Part shown: in pieces, positions 47,345 to 59,875 of the stretch
How positions within the stretch are numbered: position 1 is the first letter of the stretch
Layout: each line of letters opens with the position of its first letter
DNA from: Glycine soja
Taxonomy: Eukaryota; Streptophyta; Magnoliopsida; Fabales; Fabaceae
Direction of reading: 5' to 3'
NCBI RefSeq assembly: GCF_004193775.1
Contig: NC_041011.1
Location: forward strand, 16,214,201 to 16,278,200
DNA: 64,000 nt
Position numbers and translations under genes: made by a program
The notes under the pieces: model-generated
The model's input: the letters and a program-made list of their open reading frames with translations, nothing else
What the model was told of the DNA's origin: nothing
The model's database searches: none

Positions 47345-50118
47345 TCAATTAAATGAACAACTCCCACAGTCAAATTGCATTGGACATCGATGCCTGTTGT
47401 GCCCTTCTGCTCCACATTTACTACATTTTTGTCGGTGCTCAGATGGTTCGAGCCAATCCATCTCATTCCTTATCCTTGTTGATTTTGGCCGACCTTTCAC
47501 ACGAATTGTAGTTGGGTTAGGGATAAGTGTCCATGTGTCATCAGAAGGAGGAATAGCCGCTTCATTCCCAAGAGGCCACCATTGTGCGTAGTAAGCTTTT
47601 AAGATGTGCTCATTTGTGTAAACAGCATCTATATATTGGTAGTAGTTCATGCTCACGTAACCACAAGCTGCAATAATGTGTGAACATGGATAGTGAAGCG
47701 CATAATACCTTCCGCATTGACAATGATGACCATTCAAGTTAACTGCCCACTTTTGTCCGCCACGTTGCGTTATAGGGTTGAAGGTCTCCTCTACTTCAAA
47801 CCTTGTGAAGTGGATATCATACACACGAACGATGTGCGAACAAGCTTGTTCTTAATTTTTTCTAAGTTCTTTAACAAGCTTAGAACAATATACTTGTCCT
47901 TCATTTAACTGTCTTTGGACTTGCCGGCCACGATCAACAAAGTACTTTCGACACCTACTGTATGTTGATTTGACCAACGTTATTATGGGTATGTTGCGAC
48001 AATCCTTCAAAACCTTATCGATACATTCTGAGAGGTTGGTTGTCATGTGACCATATCGACGTCCTTCTCTATCATAAGCCATCATCCATTTTTCCTTTGA
48101 AATGCGATCAATCCATGTTGCTATGGCTGGACTCAGTTGACGAAATTTTTCTAAGTTTTGATAAAAAAAAAATGTGCTTGCACGGAGTGTAACCTACATA
48201 AAATTTGTTAGGAACAACAATTTTAAGTATATATGAAACTTAAATTAACGTGACCATCAAAAATGAAATCTTACCCAATTTCTTCAGCATTTCTTTTTGT
48301 TTGGCATTATTGAATTTGCGATTGAAATTGCTTGCTATGTGTCGGACGCAGTAAACATGATAACCGTGGAGAGGTTGTCAACCAAGTGCTTCGTTAGCCA
48401 CAACAGACTTTATACTCGCGTGATGATCAGATATGAGACAAATACCATTTTTATCTGTGACGTGTTCACGCAAGTGTGCCGAAAACCATGACCACGCTGT
48501 CAACGTCTCACCTTCGACCACGGTGAATGTTAAAGGAAGGACACCACCATTTCCATCTTGTGATGTGGCCATTAAGAGGGTCCCACGGTATATGCCGTAC
48601 AAATGTGTGTCGTCAACTTGTATGATTGGCTTACAATACTTGAAAGCCTCTTTACATTGACCAAAAGTCCAAAACACTCTATGAAACTGACGGTGTTCGC
48701 GACTAACCATATTCCCAATAATAAAATCGTCATGTAGTATTTGAAAATATGATCCAGGAGAATGATTTTGCATGTGTGTTAGCCACGACGACAGTTTCGC
48801 ATATGACTCTTCCCAATCACCATATTCTATTGCAATGGCTTTTTGTTTCGCCAACCAAGCTTTTTTGTACGACACCTTGTACACAAATTCACTGTTAATC
48901 CTCTCTTGAATCAAAGAAACTTTTATTGATGGATCTTCTCTGATCATGCCTGTCAATAGAATAACAAAATTTAAATGACAATTAATGTTAAAGAATAGCA
49001 TAATATGAACATAAAATACGTACCTACTACCCAAGTGGCAATTAAATCTGAATCAAGCTTCTTGTGATCTTGTGTCATGGTCATATTGAGACATGTGTGT
49101 AGTTCACCCCATTGTGTGACTTTCCATGAATCAAATTTTTTAGATAAAATTGCCCTCATATAGAAAGGGCAAGGACACTCTGCGCTTTTATTTAAGCAAC
49201 AAACGACATACTTGTTCAATTTGCTTTCAACCACTTTGAAACTTTGATGCACCTTCATAACATATTGTTTGACTGCATTCTTGACCGCATCTTTACTATC
49301 AAAATCCATGCCAACATATAATTCTTGGCCAACATTAAAACTCGATGGCATCTCCAAACCACAAATGTCCTCCTCATCAGGATGACTTCAGTTGATATTA
49401 TTATAATGCAAAGCATCATTCCAAAATGGATTTTGAATTCCTTGTACACCTAATAGTCCAAAAAAAAATTTAAACCATACTTATTTAGCATTAAATACAA
49501 TTGTCATCAAATGATAAATGTATTCACGTATTTTTTTAGAGGAAATTATACCTTGTGTTGGGTGAACAATTCTTACTGGTTGAATCATGTCAGTGACTTC
49601 ATCGTCTGTATCAGATATACCGTCAATACTATCATCTTCGTCTAAAGACTCTTCCACGTATGAGTTAGACACAAGATCATCATCATCATCTTCATCACCA
49701 TGTAAATTGCTCACATTTCTTGGCGGTTGCGCCTCATTATTAGATAAATTATTTTCACATGTTGTAAGAGAATTTGCCGAATGAAACATAGAACCATCGA
49801 CCACATCCTTTTCTATGTACAATTCCAAAATTGACATTTGATCTTCTTGTTGAAAACTTTCAAGCATGGTTTCAACATCTTCGTCATCACAAATTTGCAA
49901 CGCAACATATTTTCCAGACACTAAAAATCTACAATTGATAGCAGAAATAATTTCATTATTTTCTAACTTTACCTTATCTCCAATTTTTTTTTCTTCAAAG
50001 CATTAAAACTAATTCCACGTTTAATTTGAATCACTTTTTTACTGCCTTCAAATATTACACCATCATTCTCTTCATATACCCTTCCATCAAAATACAACAC
50101 TGTTATAATCGAATTCAT
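47345..50118 (-). pseudogene. MuDR-type MULE transposase (disrupted)
   Basis: Minus-strand exons are about 50118-49552, 49449-49024, 48949-48275 and 48193-47345, all with GT..AG borders in phase. Domains in order: a PB1-like N-terminus (VLYFDGRVYEENDGVIFEG); an acidic stretch; the MuDR DNA-binding region (LYVGMDFDSKDAVKNAVKQY, CPCPFYMRAI); the MULE catalytic core, with first Asp in IIQVDDTHLYG, second in LISDHHASIKS and likely Glu in NLSECIDKVLKDCRN; a SWIM zinc finger (CQCGRYYALHYPCSH); and a CCHC knuckle (CSKCGAEGHNRHRC). It would cut and rejoin the TIRs. Lesions are an extra A near 49985, TGA near 49388, TGA near 48388, an extra base in the T run near 48165 and TAA near 47853. Catalytic residues remain. 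Confidence 0.9.
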
Positions 50119-51299
50119 GATGTATCTACAAAAACAATATTTTAAATAATTAATCATAATAAATTCAAAATAATAAAATGTAATCACAAAAAGTCCCTTT
50201 ACTGGAACTTCACATTAAAACTTTATTCTAAAAAAATTATTAACTTCAAATAAATATAATGGTAGACACTTAAAAAACATGAACAATTTCAAGGTAGTAA
50301 TTTTAAAGGCAAAATAAACCATAAACGAAGTTAGTATTATAAATAATTAATCTTAACGATCATAACTTCAAAATAAAAAAGGTAATTAAAAAATTACTAC
50401 AAATACATTAAAATAAATATGATGCCACCCAGAAACTTAAAAGTATAAATTTAAAAAGGCAGAACAAAGCATCAAAGAACACTTTCAAAGTACACATTTT
50501 AATTACATCATCAACGAAGTTATTATTATAAAGGCACAGACCATCAACACCAACCTAATCTAATTAAAAAAATACTACACACTTCATATTGAAATTTTTT
50601 TTCACACTAACATACTTACTACAAATAAATATAATGCCAAAAAAAATTATTTTAAACACCATTCAAGTTGAACGCTTATAAATTTTTAACACACACCAAC
50701 AAACCATGAACATCAGCCTAATCTAATTAAAAAATTACAACAACTTCATATTAAAAAAAAATTCACACTCAAAATACTTACTTCAAATAAATATGATGCT
50801 ACAATTTTTTTTTATTTTAAACACAGTTAAAAGTACAATATTCGTCAATTTTTAACACACTAACAAAGCATCAACACCAACCTAATTAAAAAGTACAATA
50901 TTCAGTTAAAAGTCAAAATATTTTTTCCGCAGTCCAAATATTTTCTTGAAATAAAGATGATGACAGAAATTTTTTTATTTTACACAGTACACTTTTACTT
51001 CAACCCATACACAAATTTTTAACACAAACGAACAAGCATATGAGATATAAAACTAATTTATAAAAAAATTAATTCAAAAAAAGATTTGATGTCGCAGTTG
51101 CTTGATTGGGACTTTCGAACCTTCAATGGAACTTTCAAGACTGACAAATTTAAACAAGGAGGCAAATTTGGAGGATTTCGGTAACTTCTCAAGGACATTG
51201 AAACTGCAAGTTTTCAAAACATTGAAGTCGGGATACGTATTTAAAGGCCCTGCCTAAACCACCAAAGCAAGGGGCGAGTCCCCTTTATTTTGCCCAAAT
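50119..51299. other. AT-rich 5' region of the transposase gene
   Basis: It lies between the transposase start and the right TIR. A motif like ACTTCAAATAAATATRATG recurs several times (near 50245, 50400, 50620, 50775). It probably holds the promoter, but no clear TATA box could be assigned. Confidence 0.5.
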
Positions 51300-51710
51300 C
51301 GCCAAAGCTACTGGCGAGTCCCCTTTAGCGTAACTCGCCAAAGCTAGTGGCAACTCCCCTAAGCCCAAGAAGTCAAAGGCTGCAGCCTACACCTGCACGT
51401 CCTGCACCCCCGTAGCCTGCACCCCTGCTGCTGTCCTGCTCCGCAAGTCGCCAATCAAACCAGTAGTTTCAGAACCACTGGCTGTGTCGCCAGTGGAAGT
51501 GGCGATATGCCACGTTCAGTGAAGTCGCCAGCACCGTTGGCGGTTTGCGTTCCACGTGTCCAATCCGCAGCGAACTCGCCATTGCCAATGGCGGTTTGCA
51601 TGGTTTATGTAAGCAGCTTACGTGAAAAAGAGCACCATGCCAGAACTAGTTCTAAAAGGGTCCTATTTCGAGAATAAGTTTATAAAAGGGACCCCTTTTG
51701 GGCAATTTGC
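51300..51710 (-). repeat. right terminal inverted repeat of the MULE
   Basis: Reverse complement of the left TIR with indels. It contains three extra GGCGAGTCCCCTTTA-type repeats near 51260-51360. Confidence 0.9.
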
Positions 51711-51721
51711 TGTCACATTCA

Positions 51722-52333
51722 CAGTATCATAACCAATTCAGCTATGTATAAATGTAAGAATATTATATGTTCACTTTAAGTATTTTCAATTACATTTTTA
51801 TTTTTAATTAGACTTTTATTTTTTAAAATTTATACTAATAAAACACCATAATAGTTAAATATAATTTTATATTTATTATGCTTACAATAATTTAAACTCA
51901 TTCAAAAATGAATTTTCTAATATAATTTATATTTGAATTTTTATATTAGTTAACTTTAAATTAATTCCACAAATTATATATATTATAATCATAAAGTATT
52001 ATTTAATTTTTTAAAGTATTAAAAATATTTTTAGCTCTCAAATTTAAGTCAAAATTAATCTTAATTCCTATAATTTAAAAATTATCATTTTAATCTTCGT
52101 ATTTGTATAAAGTGGCGAGTTTTGTCCATTTCTCTAAAACTTAAAATAATAGGGTGAGACAAAATTTACAGTTTAACAAAAATATGAGAAACAAACTAAC
52201 AAAAATTCGATATAATAGAAGAGACTAAGTGTATGTTTGATTTGTAATTGAAAATGATATACGTAATATAAATCCAACGAAAAAAACAAAATGATAGCAA
52301 AAGCAAGGGTTTCTGATGGATTGATAAAATTAT
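51722..52333. other. AT-rich intergenic stretch
   Basis: No gene was recognised. Confidence 0.4.
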
Positions 52334-53041
52334 TTTTATCTTAAACGTAATTTTGTAATTGTAAACCAAACATACTCTAAATCTCGCACAATGAGAAAAC
52401 CTAAAAAAATCCAAAAGTATATAAAAATTAAAAATAATTGATGTCTATAAGTCTATAACATATTATAGTCTTTGGTAAAGTCTATAACATATTATAGTCT
52501 TTGGTAAAGTCTTCACAAAATTGTTCAAAGTCAACAAGGATAGCATCCGTCAAGAACACATCTTCTTTTACAAGTCACAGATCGAGCCTACTAGAATAGG
52601 CGTGAAAACCATGATGGAGTATAGGTTTTGATAGTATGTTATATTCTAATCAAATGACAAACTGCAAAATAACAAAGTATATAAAAATTTTATCTTAAAC
52701 GTAATTTTGTAATTGTAAACCAAACATACTCTAAATCTCGCACAATGAGAAAACCTAATAAAAATCCAAAAGTATATAAAAATTAAAAATAATTGATGAC
52801 TATAAGTCTATAACATATTATAGTCTTTGGTAAAGTCTATAACATATTATAGTCTTTGGTAAAGTCTTCACAAAATTGTTCAAAGTCAACAAGGATAGCA
52901 TCCGTCAAGAACACATCTTCTTTTACAAGTCACAGATCGAGCCTACTAGAATAGGCGTGAAAACCATGATGGAGTATAGGTTTTGATAGTATGTTATATT
53001 CTAATCAAATCACAAACTGCAAAATAACAAAGTAAATCACA
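52334..53041 (+). repeat. 354-bp tandem duplication upstream of the receptor kinase
   Basis: 52334-52687 and 52688-53041 are nearly identical; I noticed only a few substitutions and small indels. Inside each copy a block of about 36 bp (GTCTATAACATATTATAGTC plus TTTGGTAAA) is itself doubled. The second copy ends 13 bp before the kinase ATG, so the duplication covers the proximal promoter and 5' UTR. Confidence 0.93.
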
Positions 53042-53054
53042 ACAGAGAATTGTG

Positions 53055-53764
53055 ATGAAGAACCATGCATTTGGCGCCCTCTTTCTCTCTACCCTTGTTC
53101 TTCTTGTCTCTACTGCAAAGGGTAAGTGTCCACCCTCCTTTGTTTGTGGGAACCTCGGCACCATGCACTTCCCTTACACTGACACAAAACACCCTCACTG
53201 TGGCCTGTTGGTGATCTATGGCTGCGATGACCGCGACAATGATACCATTAAAACCATTAAGAACAACGGAGCATGGTTTTACATCACACGCGATCAGAAC
53301 AACGGTACCATTTTGTTCAGAGATGACAAACTCCGCACACTCTTGCTAACCAGACGATGTGGAGTCTTCAGCAACAACTACACCAGTTTGGACACCACTT
53401 CTCCTTTCCTTTCACTTCACTTCATGAATCTCAATCTATTCATATGCAACAGCACTCTCAATGTCACCCCTCCTTCTTCAGTCTTTTCCAAATCTACCAT
53501 ATGCAAGGATGAGGACATCTTCTATCGCCCGACTAATATGGATGATTATTATGATTATCATTATCCTTATTTTGAAGCATGTTCGAGGGTTATACTTCCA
53601 ATCAGAGATTCAGAGATTGTACCTGACAATGGAAACCTCTTTGACTATCTATCAGCTGATATTCCTGTCCAAGCAGAGGTGTTTCATGATTGTTCTTCTT
53701 GTTACTATCTTAGAGGAGGCCGGTGTCAACTTGACAACCAAGGGAAGTTCTTCTGTGCTGAAGG

Positions 53765-53807
<43 letters not shown>

Positions 53808-55790
53808 AAAGTTTGTTGCAACTAGTTTCTACTTTCTAAGAAGTGTTTCATGAATTTAATCAATCAGAAATATTATGGATATGATTTTTAAGATAGTTAT
53901 TGTAAAAATTAATCATATATGATAATTTTTTTATTAAATGATAATATAAAATGACTTTACCCTGTAGAGCATATATTATTAACACATTTTATTTGTTGTA
54001 ATTCTGACATTGAATGAAGAAACCAGATCTAAGTAGATCCTTAAATAATATATAGGGGTGAGACTCGTTTAGGAGTCAATCTCTTTATACGCCTTAATGA
54101 ATACATATTAATTAGTACCTTCTAATAAATGTGTATTTTTAATACTATAACTTAAAACTTTTTCATACTAAGACTTGATTCCTACATAAGTGTCACTTAT
54201 AATAATTGATTATTTTAACCGATCTAAATTACCACTTATTTCTAATTATGTTTTTATTGTTATTTATTCTTTTTCATTCCCCATTTTTTTATATTTTCAG
54301 AGAAAACTAGTAAGAAGGAGAAGATAGTGGTAGCAGGTGCAACTTTTTCTACCCCTTATTATATTTGCCAATTATTTGTTTAACTTGGAACCCCACAAAT
54401 AAAACTTGTAAATAATTTGTTAACCTTGTATCATAGTAGGTTAAATTTCATATTTGGAACCCACAAATAAAATTTATAAATAATGTAGAGTGATTGAATA
54501 ACTAAACAAAAAAAGCTGTAGATGTATTGTTGAATTATTCATCTGTGATGGCTCCAGGAAAGGAAGTTTGGTGACTCCTTCTAGCAAAAATAAATAAACA
54601 AATAATCTCTTTCAGATGCGAATATGAAAATAAATAAATCATCATGGAGGGTATGCCTTTTTCTCATTCTGACTTCTTAATGAAATAAACCTACAGCTAC
54701 TTCAGTTGCTGGAGGACTGGGAATTTTGATGGTCTTGGCTTGCATCTTACGAAGATACTATTTTCACAAGAAGAATCCTACTTACCTAATGATTGAGAAC
54801 TTTCTGAAGCAACATGGACACCTTTCAGCCAAAAGGTACAGTTATTTGGAGGTAAAGAAAATGACTAACTCCTTCAAAAACAAATTAGGCCAAGGAGGGT
54901 ATGGCAGTGTATATAAAGGGAGGTTACAAAATGGAAGCCTTGTGGCAGTGAAGATTTTAAGCAAGTTAAAAGGTGATGGAGATGAATTCATCAATGAAGT
55001 GGCTAGTATTAGCATGACTTCTCATGTTAACATTGTCAGTTTACTGGGATTTTGCCTGGAGGGCTCCAAAAGAGTTCTCATATACGAGTATATGCCAAAT
55101 GGATCTCTTGAAAAGTTCATATATGAAGAGAAAGATCCTTTAAAGCATAAACTCACATTGAATTGCAGAACTATGTACAATATCGTCATTGGTGTTGCTC
55201 GAGGATTGGAGTACTTGCACAAGGGTTGTAACACCAAAATCTTGCATTTTGACATAAAACCTCACAACATACTGCTTGATGAGTTGTTTTGCCCAAAAAT
55301 ATCAGATTTTGGGCTTGCTAAAATATGTCCTAGAGAAAAAAGTATTGTATCAATGATGGTTGCAAGGGGAACTGTAGGGTATATTGCTCCTGAATTGTTC
55401 TGCAGAAATTTTGGTGGAGTGTCCCATAAATCAGATGTCTACAGTTATGGAATGATGGTCTTGGAAATGCTTGGTGCTAGAGAGAATAATAATAGCAGAG
55501 TTGATTTTTCAAGTGAAAATTACTTTCCACATTGGATATACAGCCATCTTGAATTAAATCAAGAGCTTCAATTGCGCTGTATTAAAAAACAAAATGATAA
55601 AGAAATGGTGAGAAAAATGACTATAGTGAGTTTATGGTGCATACAAACTGACCCTTCAAAACGACCTGCAATGAGTAAAGTGGTGGAAATGATGGAAGGA
55701 AGCATTAGCTTGTTGCAAGTTCCACCCAAACCTTTCCTTTTTTCGTCCTCAGCCCCTGAATCACAATCAAGCGAGACTTATAGTTATTGA
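53055..55790 (+). CDS. LRK10L-type receptor-like kinase (GUB_WAK/WAK-assoc, non-RD)
   Basis: Three exons, 53055-53763, 54301-54336 and 54697-55790, join in phase to 612 codons. A signal peptide comes first (MKNHAFGALFLSTLVLLVST). A GUB_WAK cysteine-rich ectodomain begins KCPPSFVCGN, followed by a WAK-associated end (CRGGRC-like: YYLRGGRCQLDNQGKFFC). A membrane segment lies near residues 249-268 (SVAGGLGILMVLACILRR). The kinase domain has GQGGYGSV at 313-320, VAVK Lys334, Glu349, HFDIKPHN with Asp434 and DFG at 452-454. HFD instead of HRD makes it a non-RD kinase, a class often tied to plant immunity. The start is the ATG after the signal-peptide context; the GTG just before is not used. It sits at the plasma membrane by inference. 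A 36-bp second exon is unusual but in phase. All key kinase residues are present, so it is probably functional. Confidence 0.9.
53771..53803. repeat. (TA)n microsatellite in kinase intron 1
   Basis: About 33 bp of TA repeat starting 8 bp after the exon 1 donor. Length variation here could affect splicing of intron 1. Confidence 0.93.
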
Positions 55791-55793
55791 CAT

Positions 55794-56133
55794 TGTTGTA
55801 TGTTGGTTCATTAACAATCATTAGTTAGTTCTTTTACTCTTTACCAACTTATTATTTTTCTATTTTCTGTTATTCTGATATAGCATGTAACAGTTAATTA
55901 GTTTTAAGTTAGTTGGGTTAGTTAGGCTCGAAATAGTGCTTCTATTTCTTCTTCTTGCATAGCCTAGATCATAAGAGAATTTTTTACTTAGAAAAATTCT
56001 GCAAAGATCGAATAAAGTGGTTGCTGTGAGCACAGTGCAGTTTTTCGTTCATCCTTTTTTCTACATTTTGCTTATTCTTGTTCATACAAGAAATTTATTC
56101 TTTTGTGAATTAAAATCTGATCTTGGCACAACA
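55794..56133 (+). repeat. 5' LTR of the copia element
   Basis: 340 bp. It contains AATAAA near 56010, a possible polyadenylation signal that could also serve the upstream kinase transcript. Confidence 0.92.
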
Positions 56134-56160
56134 AATTAGTGCAGTGAGCGTGGAGCGATT

Positions 56161-59100
56161 TTGAGTTCTATTCAAGAAATGGGTTTGGCCAAGTATGAGG
56201 TTGAAAAATTTACAGGGCAAAATGATTTTGGGCTATGGCGATTGAAGATGAGAGCTCTTCTTGTTCAGCAGGGCCTGGTGGAAGCACTTGATGGAGAAGT
56301 CAAACTTGAAAAGATGATGGCTGATGGGGATAAGAAAGCACTACTGTAGAAGGCACACAGTGCAATTATCCTCAGTCTCGGAGACAATGTGCTGAGGCAA
56401 GTCTCAAAGGAAACAACTGCTGCTGGGGTTTGGTCAAAACTTGAAGGTTTGTACATGACCAAATCTTTAGTTAATTGTCTTTACCTAAAGTAGTCTTTAT
56501 ATTCATTTAAAATGCATGAAGATAGATCAGTAGTAGAACAATTGGATTTGTTTAATAAACTAATTCTAGATCTTGAAAATATCGATGTCACTATTGATGA
56601 TGAGGATCAAGCTTTGTTATTGATGTGCTCTTTGCCTAAGAGTTACTCTCATTTCAAAGAGATTTTATTGTTTGGAAGAGACTCTGTTTCTCTTGATGAA
56701 GTGCAGGCTGCTCTAAATTCAAAGGAATTGAATGAAAGAAAGGAAAAGATGTCCTTTAGAAGTGGTGAAGGGCTGACAGTAAGAGGCAAGACCTTCAAGA
56801 AAAATAGTAAATTTGATAAGAAAAAAGCAAAAGCCAGAAAATCAGAAGAATGGTGAAGGAAACATCTTCAAAATCAGATGTTATCACTGTAAAAAGGAGG
56901 GTCATACAAGGAAAGTTTGTCCTGAAAGGCAAAAAAATGGTGGCAGTAACAATAGGAAGAAGGACTCAGGGAATGCTGCAATTGTTCAAGATGATGGCTA
57001 TGAATCTGTAGAGGCACTGATGGTGTCTGAAAAGAATCCAGAAACTAAATGGATAATGGATTCAGGGTGTTCATGGCAACCAAAAGAGTTTTATCAAAAA
57101 CTGAGTTATGGCACATGAGGTTGGGCCATGTAAGTGAGAAGGGGTTGATTGAATTGGCAAAACAAGAGCTGCTATGTGAGGACAGAATGGAAAGATTAAA
57201 GTTTTGTGAACATTGTGTCTATGGCAAAGCCTGTAGAGCCAAATTCAATGTTGGACAACAAGAACAAAAGGTACCCTTGATTATGTTCATGCTGATCTTT
57301 GGGGTCCAACCAAGACTCCCTCTCATTCTGGAGCAAGGTATTTCTTGAGCATTGTGGATGACTACTGAAGGAAGCTGTGGATCTACATTCAGAAAACAAA
57401 AGATGAGGCTTTTGATAACTTCAAAAGCTGGAAAACACTTGTGGAAAACCAAACAGACAGAAAGATCAAGAGGCTTCGTATTGATAATGGTCTTGAGTTC
57501 TACTCTGAACCTTTTAATGATTTCTGCAAAGAGAATGGCATTGCAAGGCACAGGACAGTTGCGGGAACTCCTCAACAAAATGGTTTAGCTGAAAGATTCA
57601 ACAGGACCATTTTGGAGAGAGTGAGATGTATGTTGCTGAATGCAGGATTACCCAAGATTTTTTTGGCTCAAGCAGCAATGACGGTTGTATATCTTATCAA
57701 CAAGTGTCCTTCAACAGCTCTAAACTTTAAAACCCCTGAGGAGATTTGGTCTGGCCATCCATCGAGTCTAAAACAACCAAAGGTATTTGGCTGTGTTGCC
57801 TATGCTCATATCAAGCAAGACAAATTGGAACCTAGAGCTGTCAAGTGCATTTTTCTAGGATATCCTGAGGGAGTGAAAGGGTATAAACTGTGGTGTTTGG
57901 AGGCTGGTTTTAAGAGATGTTTAGTGAGTTGTTATGTTGTCTTCAATGAAGCTGAAATGGCCTACAAGACCAAGCCCAACATGGTTCAGTCCAACACTGA
58001 TCATAGTAAGGAAACTGATTCTGAAAAATTAAATTTTGAGGTGGAGACTGAGGATAAACATGCTGAAACACAAGCTGTTAATTGGCCTCTTGATGAAGAG
58101 AAATCTGAAGAAGAAGAACAAGAAGAAGCTAACTATGTGCTGGCTCGAGACAGAACCATAAGGGAAATCAAACAACCTAAGAGGTATGGATATGCTGATC
58201 TAATAGCATTTGCTCTGGTAGTTGCCAGTGAAGTTTTGGAGGAAGATCCAAAAACTATTAAAGTTGTCTTAGCTAGTAAAGAGAAAGAAAAATGGCTAAG
58301 TGCCACGAATGAAGAGATTAAGTCTCTCTATGACAACCATACATGGGAATTGATTAAAAAAAAACCCTGGTTCTAGAGTGGTCAGCTGCAAATGGATCTT
58401 CAAGAAAAAAGAAGGTATCCAAGGAGTTGAACCAGACAGATTTAAAGCTAGACTTGTTGCTTGAGGATTCACTCAAAAGGAGGGAATTGATTTCAATGAA
58501 GTTTTCTCTCCTGTAGTGAAACACAGGTCAATCAGAATTCTTATGGCTATGGTGGCAGGATTTGATCTTGTGTTAAAACAAATGGATGTGAAAACAACAT
58601 TTTTGTATGGGAAGCTTGATGAGGTGATATTGATGAAACAACCCGAGGGGTTTGAAGTCAAAGGTAAAGAGGATTATGTTTGCAAATTAAACAAATCCCT
58701 GTATGGTCTAAAGCAGTTCCCCAGACAATTGAATAGGAGATTTGATGAATTTATGGCTGACATACAGTTTCATAGAAGTCACTATGATAACTGTGTTTAC
58801 TTCAAATTTCCTTCTAAAGCTGAGTTTGTGATATTGCTATTATATGTTGATGATATTTTGATAGCAAGTAACAACAACAGTGAGGTTGAAAAATTGAAAT
58901 CTGAGCTGAGCAAGGAATTTGAAATGAAGGATTTGGGAGCAGCCAAGAGAATATTGTGAATAGAATTCAAACGGGACATAACTGTATCTGTCCCAGGAGT
59001 TATATCTGAGAAAAGTTCTTGAAAGGTTTGGAATGTCAAATTCCAAACCTGTAACTACTCCTATGTCACAGCAGTTTAAGCTCAGTACAAGTCAAGCGCC

Positions 59101-59812
59101 TAAGACACATGATGATATAATTTACATGGAAGGTATTCCATATGCTAATGCTGTAGGGTCACTGATGTATGCTATGGTATGTACTCGCCCTGACATAGCT
59201 CATGCAATGAGCTTAGTAAGTAGGTTCATGGTAAATCCAGGCAAAGCACATTGGCAAGCCCTGAAATGGATACTCAGATATATCAGAGGATCACGTGGAA
59301 GAGTTATGGTTTATGGTGGAGCTAGGAATAGCAGAAGAACAACTGCTATTGAAGGTTTTCTAGATTCTGATTATGCTGGCTTTTTAGATTCAAGGAAATC
59401 ACTCACAGTATTTGTGTTCACTGCTTTTGGCACTGCAATTAGTTGGAAAGCTAGCCTTCAAAAGGTAGTGGCTTTATCAACCACTGAAGCTGAGTATATT
59501 GCTCTTACAGAAGCTGGGAAAGAATCTCTGTGGCTTGAAGGCATTGCAAAGGAGCTAAAGATACAAAATGAAGTGATCACAATACACTGTGACAGCCAAA
59601 GTGCCATTGATTTATCCAGAAATTCTGTGCATCATGAGAGGACAAAGCACATTGATATTAAGCTGCATTTTGTTAGAGAAGTTATTGGTCAGGGATCAAT
59701 TATAGTCAAGAAGATTTCAACTGATCACAATCCTTCTGATATGATCACAAAGGCTCTTCCAAGTAGCAAGTTTTTCCATTGTTTGGACTTAATTCAGCTG
59801 AAGGGTGATTAA
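56161..59812 (+). pseudogene. copia gag-pol polyprotein (disrupted)
   Basis: Segments in order: gag (KFTGQNDFGLWRLKMRALLV; LPKSYSHFKEIL); a CCHC knuckle (CYHCKKEGHTRKVC) near 56880; a protease site (WIMDSGCSW) followed by a deletion; the pre-integrase zinc region (LWHMRLGHVSEKGL, CEHCVYGK); the integrase core (RIDNGLEFYSEPF, TPQQNGLAERFNRTILE); RT with intact LLYVDDILIAS near 58839; and RNase H ([20 protein letters not shown]). Breaks include TAG at 56347-56349, TAG near 56491, frame changes near 56815-56855, 57060-57350 and 58370, TGA near 58463 and TGA near 58957. Catalytic motifs survive but the reading frame does not. Confidence 0.9.
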
Positions 59813-59875
59813 ATCCTGTTTCTGCAGCAACCTCTAGTTTTGTTAATATTTTGTTATTGAACCAAGGTGGAGAAT

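Larger units (their letters stand above)
42214..51710. mobile_element. Mutator-like element (MULE), 9.5 kb, with two convergent genes
   Basis: An 11-bp duplication TGTCACATTCA occurs at 42203-42213 and 51711-51721. Inside it the ends are inverted repeats (GCAAATTGCC left, GGCAATTTGC right) that extend imperfectly for nearly 400 bp: 42214 to about 42600 and about 51300 to 51710. A plant-mobile-domain gene reads inward on +, a MuDR-type transposase reads inward on -, and a telomere-like array lies between their 3' ends. Both genes have several small disabling mutations, so the copy is not autonomous now. Size, long TIRs and TSD length fit MuDR-type MULEs. Confidence 0.92.

Noticed and set aside
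48433..49784. Plus-strand ORFs opposite the transposase
   Set aside because: They are antisense shadows; the minus-strand frames carry the MULE domains.
57196..57578. Minus-strand ORFs in the copia region
   Set aside because: They are shadows of the integrase coding strand.
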